From contig NZ_JBBMFT010000005.1 in NCBI RefSeq assembly GCF_040095835.1, positions 1-64,000 of the forward strand: 64,000 nucleotides of DNA, written 5' to 3'. Positions 32,717 to 40,661 of the stretch are shown in pieces. Position 1 is the stretch's first letter, and each line of letters opens with the position of its first letter. A program made the position numbers and the translations under genes. Under the pieces are notes generated by a model that made no database searches, was not told the origin of the DNA, and was given only the letters and a program-made list of their open reading frames with translations. This stretch comes from Flavonifractor hominis. GTDB taxonomy: Bacteria > Bacillota > Clostridia > Oscillospirales > Oscillospiraceae.

Positions 32717-33238
32717 ATGGATTTGTTTTTTACCATGCTGGTCCCAATGATCATCGCCGGGGTGGCCCTGTACGGATTGGCCCGCCGGGTGGATGTATAC
32801 GACGCGCTGGTCCAGGGAGCGGGGGAGGGACTGGGGGTGCTGGCGCGCATCGCCCCCGCCCTGGTGGGGCTGCTCACGGCGGTGTACATGCTGCGCGCCT
32901 CCGGCGCGCTGGAGCTGGCCGCCGATGTCCTCCGCCCGGTATTGACCGCCCTGGGCATCCCGCCGGAGACAGTGGGACTCATGCTGGTACGGCCGGTCAG
33001 CGGCTCCGCCGCGCTGGGAGTGGGGGCCGAGCTCATTGCCACCTACGGTCCGGACTCCCTCATTGGCCGTACGGCTGCCGTTATGCTGGGGTCCACCGAG
33101 ACGACGTTTTATACCATTGCCGTCTACTTCGGAGCTGCGGGCATCGTCCGCACCCGGTACGCCGTCCCCGCCGCCCTGTGTGCCGACCTGGCAGGCTTTG
33201 TGGCGGCGGCCTGGGCGGTGCGGGTGCTGTTTGGCTGA
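32717..33238 (+). CDS. spmB: Spore maturation protein B
   Basis: The partner of SpmA: 173 residues, multiple membrane helices, and the typical MLVRPVSGSAALGVGAELIA, GSTETTFYTIAVYFG and terminal cytoplasmic helix. In B. subtilis both are needed for spore core dehydration. The ATG at 32717 is 2 bp after the spmA stop (GAGG overlapping the end), so the pair is coupled. A hairpin follows 17 bp downstream. Confidence 0.92.
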   Translation: MDLFFTMLVPMIIAGVALYGLARRVDVYDALVQGAGEGLGVLARIAPALVGLLTAVYMLRASGALELAADVLRPVLTALGIPPETVGLMLVRPVSGSAALGVGAELIATYGPDSLIGRTAAVMLGSTETTFYTIAVYFGAAGIVRTRYAVPAALCADLAGFVAAAWAVRVLFG

Positions 33239-33255
33239 GGGGAAACGCACAGAAG

Positions 33256-33283
33256 AAGGGCGGGCGCATCTGCGCCCGCCCTT
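33256..33283. terminator. Hairpin between spmB and the small CxxC gene
   Basis: A 13-bp stem AAGGGCGGGCGCA/TGCGCCCGCCCTT with a 2-nt spacer; few T follow on either strand. Confidence 0.6.
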
Positions 33284-33290
33284 GCCGCAT

Positions 33291-33500
33291 TTACAGAGTG
33301 AAATCCTCATCCTTGAGGCGGCTGAAGTCCGGCACCACCGGGGGAGGGGGGACCCGCTTGAGAGGGTCGTAGCGGAAGGACCGGCAGCTGCTGCCGGGGG
33401 AAACGACCCCTTTTTTGGAGCAGAGGATCTTATCCTCATCCAACTGCGTGCCGCGCTCACAATAGGCGCAGCGGGGCTCGATATCCTTTTGAAAAAGCAT
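33291..33500 (-). CDS. Small four-cysteine (zinc-binding) protein
   Basis: A 69-residue basic protein starting MLFQKDIEPRCAYCERGTQL. It holds CAYC, then C and C in KILCSKKGV and SSCRSFRYDPLKRVP, a metal-binding arrangement seen in short conserved Oscillospirales proteins. The C-terminus is proline-rich (VPPPPVVPDF). The family is not named and its role is unknown. The start at 33500 is backed by GAGGGAGGGAAG. Its promoter lies over the end of ylbJ. Confidence 0.72.
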   Translation of the reverse strand: MLFQKDIEPRCAYCERGTQLDEDKILCSKKGVVSPGSSCRSFRYDPLKRVPPPPVVPDFSRLKDEDFTL

Positions 33501-33530
33501 GCCGCTTCCCTCCCTCTTTTCAGACATTTT

Positions 33531-33560
33531 ATTATAGCATATAGTTGCGGTGCTTGCCAA
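33531..33560 (-). promoter_or_regulatory. Promoter of the small CxxC gene
   Basis: On the minus strand TTGGCA (complement of 33555-33560), an 18-bp spacer and TATAAT (complement of 33531-33536). It lies across the 3' end of ylbJ. Confidence 0.6.
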
Positions 33561-34719
33561 GCTTTTTTCCGGCCGCCACTACGGCCACCAACAGGTAGAA
33601 GAGAAAGACCACCCAGGCCGACACCAGCGAGAGGGTAAGGGCCCGGCTGAAGTCCACCCCGGCGATACCGGCCACCTGATCGGCCAGGTAGTCAGATACC
33701 GGGGCCTCCAGGGGGATAAGACGTACCAACACGGCGATGAACAGGGCGGACAGGCCGCCATGGAGCAGCTTGCCCACCAGATAGGTCCCCACGGACAGAC
33801 CGCTGCCGCCGATGAAGGAGAGCACCTGACAGTGGACCGAAAGGCCCGCCCAGCCCAGCAGGAAAGCCGCCATGGTCAGCCGGCCGGGGAGGGAGCCGTC
33901 TCCCGACAGGGTCCATACGCCGGAGGAGATCTCCAGTATGCCGGTGAGCAGGCGCTGGGCCCATTCCGGGGTCAGGCCGAAGGGGGCCAGCAGGGTTCCC
34001 AGCGCGCCGGCCAGGGCGGGCAGACAGCCCGAGCGGATGAGCAGCTGGATGACTACGGTAAAAAACACCACAAAGGCACAGATGTTGAGCGTGGAGAGAA
34101 AGGACTGCTTGATAGAGCCGGTAAAGGCGACGGTAAAGCGCTGGGCCTGAAAGTGGGGACGAGGGGCGTGCTCCTGCCTGCCGGAGCCGGAGCCGGAACC
34201 ATAAAAGCGAAACAACAGGCCGATGCACACCGACGCGGCGGCGTGAGCCAGATAGAGCAGCACCCCCACCCGGCTGCTGGCAAAGACGCCCGCCCCCACC
34301 ACGCCCAGGATAAAGGCCGGGCCGGAGTTGTTGCAGAAGGCCAGCAGCCGCTCGGCCTCGGTACGGGTACACATGCCGTTTTCATACAGGCTGATGGCCG
34401 TCTTGGCCCCCACGGGATACCCGCCGATGAACCCCAGGGCAAAGGCCGAGGCACAGGCGCCGTTTACCCCGAACAGGGGGCGCATCACCCCTTCCAGCAG
34501 CCGGCCCAGGTATCCGGCCAGCCCCAGTTCCACCACCAGTGAAGAGAGCACAAAAAAGGGGAACAGGGCGGGAATGATGACATTGTAGCACAGTTTCAGG
34601 CCGCTCTTGGCCGCCTCCATGGCGGGCTGGGGATAGAGCAGCAGGGCCAGGGTGGCGCACAGCAGGGCCAGGCAGAGAAACAGATCGCGTACCCGCTCTT
34701 TGGATAACAGCCGGGACAT
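33532..34719 (-). CDS. ylbJ: Sporulation integral membrane protein YlbJ
   Basis: The 395-residue polytopic membrane protein matches YlbJ, a nucleoside-recognition-fold protein made in the mother cell and needed for spore cortex or envelope formation. Recognisable parts are LCYNVIIPALFPFFVLSSLV, ALGFIGGYPVGAKTAISLY, CNNSGPAFILGVVGAGVF and the second Gate half near LLGWAGLSVHCQVLSFIGG. The start at 34719 (MSRLLS) follows GGAGGTGAAGTCC. It lies 65 bp downstream of the TetR gene on the same strand. Confidence 0.88.
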   Translation of the reverse strand: MSRLLSKERVRDLFLCLALLCATLALLLYPQPAMEAAKSGLKLCYNVIIPALFPFFVLSSLVVELGLAGYLGRLLEGVMRPLFGVNGACASAFALGFIGGYPVGAKTAISLYENGMCTRTEAERLLAFCNNSGPAFILGVVGAGVFASSRVGVLLYLAHAAASVCIGLLFRFYGSGSGSGRQEHAPRPHFQAQRFTVAFTGSIKQSFLSTLNICAFVVFFTVVIQLLIRSGCLPALAGALGTLLAPFGLTPEWAQRLLTGILEISSGVWTLSGDGSLPGRLTMAAFLLGWAGLSVHCQVLSFIGGSGLSVGTYLVGKLLHGGLSALFIAVLVRLIPLEAPVSDYLADQVAGIAGVDFSRALTLSLVSAWVVFLFYLLVAVVAAGKKLGKHRNYML

Positions 34720-34784
34720 GGACTTCACCTCCGTCCTGAAATGGGTATGCGTTCAGGAGGGAAAACTTGCCTGTCCCGGCGGGA

Positions 34785-35381
34785 TCACCGGCTCTGGAAG
34801 ATCTGGCGGAAGAGCGTATAGTCCTGCTCCAGACGGGGCAGCAGCGGATAGCTGCCCCGATGGAGGACCCAGTCGATGACCACGCCCCGGAAGTGGCGGA
34901 AGAAGAAATCCGCCGTCCACTCGGTGGACCAGCCCGGCAGCAGCAGCCCCTGCTCCTCGGCCTGGCGCAGACACTCCAGCATGGAGCGCAGGGTATAGCG
35001 GGTGGGGTCCATGCTGGAGGAGTCGTCCGGGGCGTTGAGCCGCCGCTGGTAGTAGCGGGCCACCAGCTCCCAGCCCTGTTCCTCCAGAAAAGCGGCGTAG
35101 GTGGACAGGATGCGCCACAGCCGCTGGGGAGGCGTGTCCTCCTCATGACCGGCCAGCGCCTGTTCCATGTAGTGGTCCAGCGGGGAGAAGCCCCGGGAGA
35201 GCAGGTCCTCCTTGGAATGAAAATGGTGGTAAAAGGCCCCGGTGGTGATGCCGGCCCGCTGACAGATATCCCGGACGGAGACCCGGTCAAAGCTGTGCTC
35301 CCGGGACAGGTCCAGGGCGGCCTGGAGGATGGCCTGTTCGGTTTGTTGGGCCTGCTGCTTCCGGCGCTGACGATAATCCAT
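34785..35381 (-). CDS. TetR-family transcriptional regulator
   Basis: The 198-residue protein has a TetR HTH (about 14-60, ILQAALDLSREHSFDRVSVR, then DICQRAGITTGAFYHHFHSK) and a variable all-helical ligand domain. The gene diverges from a DegV gene 87 bp away. The intergenic region holds the perfect inverted repeat CATAAC-AAT-GTTATG just downstream of the degV -10 box, an obvious candidate operator; autoregulation and control of degV are inferred. The inducer is unknown, possibly a lipid given the DegV partner. Confidence 0.87.
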   Translation of the reverse strand: MDYRQRRKQQAQQTEQAILQAALDLSREHSFDRVSVRDICQRAGITTGAFYHHFHSKEDLLSRGFSPLDHYMEQALAGHEEDTPPQRLWRILSTYAAFLEEQGWELVARYYQRRLNAPDDSSSMDPTRYTLRSMLECLRQAEEQGLLLPGWSTEWTADFFFRHFRGVVIDWVLHRGSYPLLPRLEQDYTLFRQIFQSR

Positions 35382-35399
35382 CTGGATTCCTTCTTCCCC

Positions 35400-35429
35400 T
35401 TGACATCTGCGGCGTACAGCCGCTATAAT
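35400..35429 (+). promoter_or_regulatory. Promoter of degV
   Basis: TTGACA (35400-35405), an 18-bp spacer and TATAAT (35424-35429). Confidence 0.78.
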
Positions 35430-35434
35430 GATGG

Positions 35435-35449
35435 CATAACAATGTTATG
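35435..35449. promoter_or_regulatory. Probable TetR operator
   Basis: Perfect palindrome CATAAC-AAT-GTTATG starting 6 bp after the degV -10, across the expected transcription start, between the divergent tetR and degV genes. Confidence 0.65.
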
Positions 35450-35468
35450 TGACTAATTATAGAGTAGG

Positions 35469-36344
35469 ATGATAGCCTTGTCAAACCCTGAAAAGATCGC
35501 GCTGCTCACCGATTCCACCGCCGACCTGCCTGCGGAAATGCGGCAGGGAAAGCCCATTTATGTGGTGCCGCTGAAGATCAGCTGTGCCGACGGGGAGTAT
35601 TCCGACGGGGTGGATATTTTTGCCGAGGATGTGTATCGCCGTCTGCGCGGCGGCGAGCTGCCCCGCACCTCGCTGCCCGAGGGCGGCGTGGTCAGCGATA
35701 CCCTGGACCAGATCCGGGCCGACGGGTATGAAAAAGTTGCGGCTGTGATGCTCTCCTCCGGCCTGTCCGGGACGTACAACATGGTCCGTCTCCAGGCCGA
35801 GCAGAGGGAGGACCTGGAGATCGCCGTGTTTGACTCCCGCAGCGGTTCGCTGGGAATGGGTATCACGGTGCTGCAGCTGTGGGAGGAGATCCAGGCCGGC
35901 CTGACCTGGCGGCAGTTGGTGGACGAGCGGGCCCCGCACCTCATGGCCAACACCTATCCGTTCTTCTCGGTGGATACGCTGGAATACCTCTACAAGGGCG
36001 GGCGGATCGGCAAGGTGACCGCCATGGCGGGCACGCTGCTGTCCATCAAGCCTGTGATCTCCTTTGCCTCCGACGGACAGCTGCAGAGCGTGGCCAAGGT
36101 CCGGGGCCGCCGGCAGGTACAGGACAAGATCCTGGAGCTGATGCAGGCCAGGTTCCAGCCGGGGCGGCGCTATAATCTGGGTGTGGCCAACGGCGGCGCG
36201 CCGGAGGAAATGGAGCAGTTCGCCCGCCGGGTCAAGGAACGCTTCCCTGACTATGAACACTGCTGGGAAGGAACCATGGACGCCACCCTCAGCGTCTATA
36301 TCGGTGACGGCGTCATCGGCGCCGGGATCCAGTTTTTGGACTGA
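35469..36344 (+). CDS. DegV family fatty-acid-binding protein
   Basis: The 291-residue protein begins with the DegV signature IALLTDSTADLP. It contains LSSGLSGTYN and the second-domain motif DTLEYLYKGGRIGK, which together line the fatty-acid pocket. DegV/FakB proteins bind a fatty acid for phosphorylation by FakA kinase; FakA is not in this window. Start at 35469 or a few codons downstream; the region GAGTAGGATG offers only a weak ribosome binding site. Likely repressed by the adjacent TetR. Confidence 0.9.
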   Translation: MIALSNPEKIALLTDSTADLPAEMRQGKPIYVVPLKISCADGEYSDGVDIFAEDVYRRLRGGELPRTSLPEGGVVSDTLDQIRADGYEKVAAVMLSSGLSGTYNMVRLQAEQREDLEIAVFDSRSGSLGMGITVLQLWEEIQAGLTWRQLVDERAPHLMANTYPFFSVDTLEYLYKGGRIGKVTAMAGTLLSIKPVISFASDGQLQSVAKVRGRRQVQDKILELMQARFQPGRRYNLGVANGGAPEEMEQFARRVKERFPDYEHCWEGTMDATLSVYIGDGVIGAGIQFLD

Positions 36345-36352
36345 ATACGATC

Positions 36353-36396
36353 AAACGCCCCCGGCGGTACGTTGGTACCGCCGGGGGCGTTTTTTA
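36353..36396 (+). terminator. Terminator of degV
   Basis: A perfect 18-bp stem (36353-36370 with 36375-36392) with a GTTG loop and a T-run. Confidence 0.9.
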
Positions 36397-38508
36397 TGCC
36401 TTCTGATCGGACAGCTGGAAACGGGGCTGGCCCTCCAAAACCTCGGAGAAGGAAAGGGTGGCCTTGAACAGGTCTCCGTCGATGTCCAGGCGGAACTCGC
36501 CCCCCTGCAGCTCGGTCAGGCTGCGGGCAATGGACAGCCCCAGACCGGAACCCTCGGTGCTGCGGGACTCCTCCCCACGGACAAAGCGCTCCATCAGCCG
36601 CTGAGCCGGGATGTTCAGAGGCTGGCGGGAGATGTTTTTGACCGACAGAAAGACCTGGCCCGCCTCCCGGTATATGTCAAGGTAGATCCGGGTACCCTCC
36701 AGGGCGTACTTGTTGCAGTTGGACAGCAGGTTGTCCAGCACCCGCCACAGGTGCCGCCCGTCGGCCATGATGTAGGCCTCCTCCTCCGGAAAGGAGGGGA
36801 CCAGGGTCAGGCCGCTGGCGATAAACTTTTCCTCAAACTCGCCCAGGGCCTGCTGGAGCAGCTGCACCATGCCCAGCCGTTCCAGGTGGACGGGCAGGGT
36901 GCCGGTGGAGGCCTTGGAGGCCTCCACCAGGTCTTCCGTCAGCTTCTTCAGCCGCTGGCTCTTCCGCTCCAGCACGTCCAGGTATTCCAGCGCTTTGGGG
37001 TTCTGGATCTCCTGTTTTTTCAGCAGGTCCACATAGTTGATGATGGAGGTGAGGGGGGTCTTGAGGTCGTGGGAGACATTGGTGATGAGCTCGGCCTTGA
37101 ACCGCTCGCTCTGGATGCGCTGTTCCACGGCGGTGCTGATCGCGGTGCCCAGGTCGTTGAGCTGTCCGGCATGCCGGGCCAGATCGTGGTACATATGGTG
37201 GGTGTCGATCTTGAAGTCGGGGTTGCCCCCCACGATCCGGGCAGTGCCCCGGCGCAGGCGGTCCCACTGGAGGGTCCACCGGCACAGGCACCACAGCACA
37301 AAGCCCTGGTAGAGCAGGGTGAGCAGGATGCTGTAGGTGGACAGAAGGCAGCCCACCAGGTAGAGCAGAAACAGCACGATCACCCGACCGGTGATGGGAA
37401 GGCTCAGCGCAGCGGCCCGGAAGCCCCGGAACAGGGTGCGCAGGATCAGATAGGAGAGATTGTTGGTCCAAACCGTACCCGTTTTGATCCGGGTGGCCAG
37501 GGTGACGGAGAGAATGAGGACACAGCCGCCGATGGCCAGGCTGATGCAGCACATGCCGCCCAGCAGGTCACTGGTCAGCGATGTGACATTCATACCGTAG
37601 GCAATGGAGTCGCCGGCGTTGAGCAGCAGGATGATGGCCCAAAAGGCCCCAAACAGCAGCACATCCAGGGGGATGTGTTCCAGCCAGCCCCGCACCGGGC
37701 GCGGCTGCCCCTTCTGCCAGCCCACAGCCCGCAGAAGAAAGACCAGTCCCCCAACGGTCAGTATGTCCAGCACCAGCGCCATGATCGCCAGAGTGGGCAG
37801 ATACCGGGCGTACTGCTGGTAGTCCAGATAGCTGTCCCAGAATTCATCGTGGACGGTGAGCGGATCGGTGACGCCGTATTCCAGCACCAGCTCGGATTGG
37901 GTGATCCGACTGTCCCTGGTCTGATCATAGTTCCAGTTATAACCGTTGAAGGTGTAGCCGTATTGAGCGGCCAGAGCGGCGTCGTCAGGGGTGATGAGCT
38001 GCTCGGTCTCGTCCTCCAGCACCACGTAGAGCAGGTAATAATCCTTCTCGCCGTTCCAGACGAAATAGTCCCGGCCGGAGGCGTCGGCATTCAGGGCGGG
38101 AATGACGGTGTCCTGTTCCACCGCGTGGACGCACTCCTCCAGAGGGGCGGTCCCCTCCACGTTGGTGTAGATGAGCGTGCCGGTGTCGTTGCGCCGGATA
38201 GCAAAGCGGAAGTTGGTCTGCTCCGCGTCCAGCGCCTCCACCAGCATGTCCAGCCGGCGCTGGTCCAGGTAGGGCAGGGTGTCCTGCCACTCCCGGTATT
38301 GGAGCAGCCGGGCCAACTCCCTTACCTGGACGGCGCGGTTGGATACATCCTGGTAGTAGTCGTTGCTGGTATAGTAGTTGGTGCCCAGCCACAGAGTGTC
38401 CCACTGATAGAGGATGAACACTGTGGACCAGAACCCGCCGACCCCCGCCGCCAGCACCAGCAGCACGGCGACCAGTTTGGCGGCCAGGCAGGTGCGCAGT
38501 TGTTTCAT
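36394..38508 (-). CDS. Membrane sensor histidine kinase
   Basis: The 704-residue kinase has one N-terminal membrane helix (about 10-33) and an extracytoplasmic sensor region (about 34-235) with no named fold. Four more membrane helices lie at about 239-260, 279-298, 315-340 and 375-405. The HisKA domain has its phospho-acceptor His480 in SHDLKTPLT, and the ATP-binding domain carries an N-box at 593-602 and a GSGLGLSIA box at 653-661. The multi-helix middle, instead of a HAMP domain, is characteristic of a Clostridia kinase group. It is encoded just downstream of its response regulator (gap 21 bp), forming one operon. The signal is unknown. Confidence 0.87.
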   Translation of the reverse strand: MKQLRTCLAAKLVAVLLVLAAGVGGFWSTVFILYQWDTLWLGTNYYTSNDYYQDVSNRAVQVRELARLLQYREWQDTLPYLDQRRLDMLVEALDAEQTNFRFAIRRNDTGTLIYTNVEGTAPLEECVHAVEQDTVIPALNADASGRDYFVWNGEKDYYLLYVVLEDETEQLITPDDAALAAQYGYTFNGYNWNYDQTRDSRITQSELVLEYGVTDPLTVHDEFWDSYLDYQQYARYLPTLAIMALVLDILTVGGLVFLLRAVGWQKGQPRPVRGWLEHIPLDVLLFGAFWAIILLLNAGDSIAYGMNVTSLTSDLLGGMCCISLAIGGCVLILSVTLATRIKTGTVWTNNLSYLILRTLFRGFRAAALSLPITGRVIVLFLLYLVGCLLSTYSILLTLLYQGFVLWCLCRWTLQWDRLRRGTARIVGGNPDFKIDTHHMYHDLARHAGQLNDLGTAISTAVEQRIQSERFKAELITNVSHDLKTPLTSIINYVDLLKKQEIQNPKALEYLDVLERKSQRLKKLTEDLVEASKASTGTLPVHLERLGMVQLLQQALGEFEEKFIASGLTLVPSFPEEEAYIMADGRHLWRVLDNLLSNCNKYALEGTRIYLDIYREAGQVFLSVKNISRQPLNIPAQRLMERFVRGEESRSTEGSGLGLSIARSLTELQGGEFRLDIDGDLFKATLSFSEVLEGQPRFQLSDQKA

Positions 38509-38529
38509 CAGATCACATCTCCTTGGTGC

Positions 38530-39231
38530 TCAGAGCTTTTCCATCTTGTACCCCAGCCCCCAGACCACCTTGATGTAGCGGGGATTGGCCGGGTCGATCT
38601 CCAGTTTTTCCCGCAGGTGCCGGATGTGGACGGCCACCGTGTTCTCTGAGCCGAGAGAGGGGTCGTTCCACACCAACTCATAGATCTGACTGGTGGAAAA
38701 GACCCGGCCCGGATGCTTCATGAGCAGCAGCAGGATGTTGTATTCCAGCGGAGTCAGGCTCACCGGCTCCCCGTCCACCGTCACCGATTTTGCCCCGTCA
38801 TCCAGCGCCACCCCGCCGTTGGTAAGCAGAGAATGCGTGTCCGTCCCGCCGCCGTTCTTGCCGCCGAGGCTGGTATAGCGCCGCAGCTGGCTTTTGACCC
38901 GGGCCACCACCTCGATGGGGTTGAAGGGCTTGGTGATGTAGTCGTCCGCACCGATGTTCAGACCCAGGATCTTGTCGCTGTCCTCGCTTTTGGCGGTGAG
39001 CAGGATGATGGGTACATTGCAGCTCTCCCGCAGCTTGGCGGTGGTGCGGATGCCGTCCAGCCCGGGCATCATCACATCCAGCAGGATGAGGTCCACCGGC
39101 TGGCTGGCGGCCAGCTCCAGGCACTCCAGGCCGTTGTAGGCCTTGATAGTGGCATAGCCCTCGCTGGTGAGATAGATGTCCAGGGCCGAGACGATATCCT
39201 TGTCGTCGTCACAGATGAGAATGGTATTCAT
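38530..39231 (-). CDS. OmpR-family response regulator
   Basis: The 233-residue regulator has a receiver domain (acidic pocket CDDD at 7-10, phospho-acceptor Asp52 in LLDVMMPG, LLTAKSED, Lys in YITKPFNP). A winged-helix OmpR/PhoB output domain follows (LTPLEYNILLLLMKHPGRVF, TVAVHIRHLREKLE). The start at 39231 (MNTILICDDD) has GAGGTGATTTCT upstream. Direct repeats of TTAAGAA in the upstream region (39297-39314) are candidate binding sites. The genes form an operon with the kinase, divergent from the serpin. Confidence 0.9.
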   Translation of the reverse strand: MNTILICDDDKDIVSALDIYLTSEGYATIKAYNGLECLELAASQPVDLILLDVMMPGLDGIRTTAKLRESCNVPIILLTAKSEDSDKILGLNIGADDYITKPFNPIEVVARVKSQLRRYTSLGGKNGGGTDTHSLLTNGGVALDDGAKSVTVDGEPVSLTPLEYNILLLLMKHPGRVFSTSQIYELVWNDPSLGSENTVAVHIRHLREKLEIDPANPRYIKVVWGLGYKMEKL

Positions 39232-39273
39232 AGAAATCACCTCATGGAATGATAGTAAAATATCAGAAAAGCA

Positions 39274-39314
39274 TTAAGAGCAGTCGGGGAAAAGTCTTAA
39301 GAAGCGTTTAAGAA
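39274..39314. promoter_or_regulatory. TTAAGAA direct repeats between the response regulator and serpin genes
   Basis: TTAAGAG at 39274-39280 and TTAAGAA at 39297-39303 and 39308-39314; the last two have the 11-bp period typical of OmpR/PhoB-family binding sites. No strong -35 box is present for either divergent gene. Confidence 0.45.
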
Positions 39315-39381
39315 AGTACACGGGAACATTTTACCTCCAAAGCCGTCCAAAAAGCAAATCAGAATCCGGGAGGGGATGGAA

Positions 39382-40587
39382 ATGAAAGGACGTATTTTGC
39401 CGCTGATCCTGACCCTGCTGCTGCTGACGGGCTGCGCCGCCGGTCCCGCCGCCCTGGAGCCGGCCCAGTCCGTCCCGCCGGTGGAGGCCCGAGCGGACGC
39501 CGCCCTGGACGCCGCCCTGGGGGATTTCGGCCTGGAGCTGCTCCGCCAGACCCGGCAGGAGGGAGAAAACACCTTCCTCTCACCCCTGTCCGTTCTGCTG
39601 TGCCTGTCCATGACCGCCAACGGGGCGGCGGGGGAGACCCTGAGCCAGTTCGAGGACCTGCTGGGCGGGGAGCTGGACGCCCTCAACGCCAACGCCGCCT
39701 CCCTGCTGGCCGACTATGAGGACGAGCTGGACATGGCCGGCAGCCTCTGGCTGGACGGGCGGGCGCAGGTGGAAGATCCCTTCGTGGGCCGGTGCGCCGA
39801 TACCTACGGCGCGGAGGTCTTTGCCGCCGACTTCACCGGTGACGCCACCCGGCGGGACATCAACGCCTGGATCGAGAAGCACACCGGCGGGCACATCAAA
39901 GACGCCGTCGCCGCGCTTAAGCCCGAGACCATGCTGGCCATCGTCAACGCCCTCTATTTCGAGGGAGAGTGGGCCGAGACATTCCGGCCCGAGCAGACCG
40001 AGCAGGACTACCCCTTCCATCCGGCTGACGGCTCCGAGGCTGCGGTAGCTATGATGAACAGCGGCGGCAGGACGGAGCGCTACCTGAGCGGGGGCGGGGC
40101 CGAGGGGGTCCTCCTGCCCTACAAGGACAGCCGGCTGGCCTTCCTGGCGCTCCTGCCCCCGGAGGGGACCGGACTGGGGGACTGGCTGGAGGAGCTGGAC
40201 AGCGCCGCCCTGTCGGAGCTGATGGACGGGGCGGAGGAGCGGTATCTGGTCCTCCGGCTGCCCAAATTCGAGGCCATGTGGAAGCGCTCCCTGGTGGAGC
40301 CGCTGAAGGCCATGGGCCTGACCGACGCCTTTGATCCCGGCCTGGCCGATCTGTCCGCCATGGGGACCGGCCCGGACGGCGCGCCCCTCTACCTCAGCGC
40401 CGTGGAGCACGGCGCGGGCATCCAGGTAGATGAGCAGGGCACCAAGGCCTATGCCTTTACCATAGCGGCCCCGGGGGCCGGGGCCTCCTCCGTGCAGGTG
40501 GTGAGCTTCCAGCGGCCCTTCCTTTACGGCATCGTGGATTTGGAGCGGGGCATCCCCCTCTTCCTGGGTACCTTTGAAGCGCCGTGA
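39382..40587 (+). CDS. Lipoprotein serpin (serine protease inhibitor)
   Basis: The 401-residue protein has a lipoprotein signal peptide (MKGRILPLILTLLLLTGC, lipobox LTGC, lipidated Cys18) and then a complete serpin fold: NTFLSPLSVLLCLSMTANGA, AIVNALYFEGEW, LPKFEAMWKRSLVEPLKAMG, and the closing FQRPFLYGIVD. The hinge EQGTKAYAFT leads to a reactive-centre loop where counting from the hinge puts Gly-Ala at P1-P1'. Serpins trap serine or cysteine proteases irreversibly; this one would sit on the outer face of the membrane. I place the start at 39382 because GGGAGGGG lies 8 nt upstream. It diverges from a two-component system. Confidence 0.9.
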   Translation: MKGRILPLILTLLLLTGCAAGPAALEPAQSVPPVEARADAALDAALGDFGLELLRQTRQEGENTFLSPLSVLLCLSMTANGAAGETLSQFEDLLGGELDALNANAASLLADYEDELDMAGSLWLDGRAQVEDPFVGRCADTYGAEVFAADFTGDATRRDINAWIEKHTGGHIKDAVAALKPETMLAIVNALYFEGEWAETFRPEQTEQDYPFHPADGSEAAVAMMNSGGRTERYLSGGGAEGVLLPYKDSRLAFLALLPPEGTGLGDWLEELDSAALSELMDGAEERYLVLRLPKFEAMWKRSLVEPLKAMGLTDAFDPGLADLSAMGTGPDGAPLYLSAVEHGAGIQVDEQGTKAYAFTIAAPGAGASSVQVVSFQRPFLYGIVDLERGIPLFLGTFEAP

Positions 40588-40592
40588 ACGGC

Positions 40593-40630
40593 AAAGGGGA
40601 CGGACGGTCTTTGACCGTCCGTCCCCTTTT
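40593..40630 (+). terminator. Terminator of the serpin gene
   Basis: A 17-bp stem (40593-40609 with 40613-40629) with a TTT loop, ending in TTTT. Its loop and right arm contain the -35 of the next promoter. Confidence 0.75.
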
Positions 40631-40639
40631 GGATATAAT
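40611..40639 (+). promoter_or_regulatory. Promoter of the phosphopantetheinyl transferase gene
   Basis: TTGACC (40611-40616), a 17-bp spacer and TATAAT (40634-40639). The -35 lies in the terminator hairpin of the serpin gene. Confidence 0.65.
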
Positions 40640-40661
40640 GGAGGAAAAGGAGGTGGCCCGG

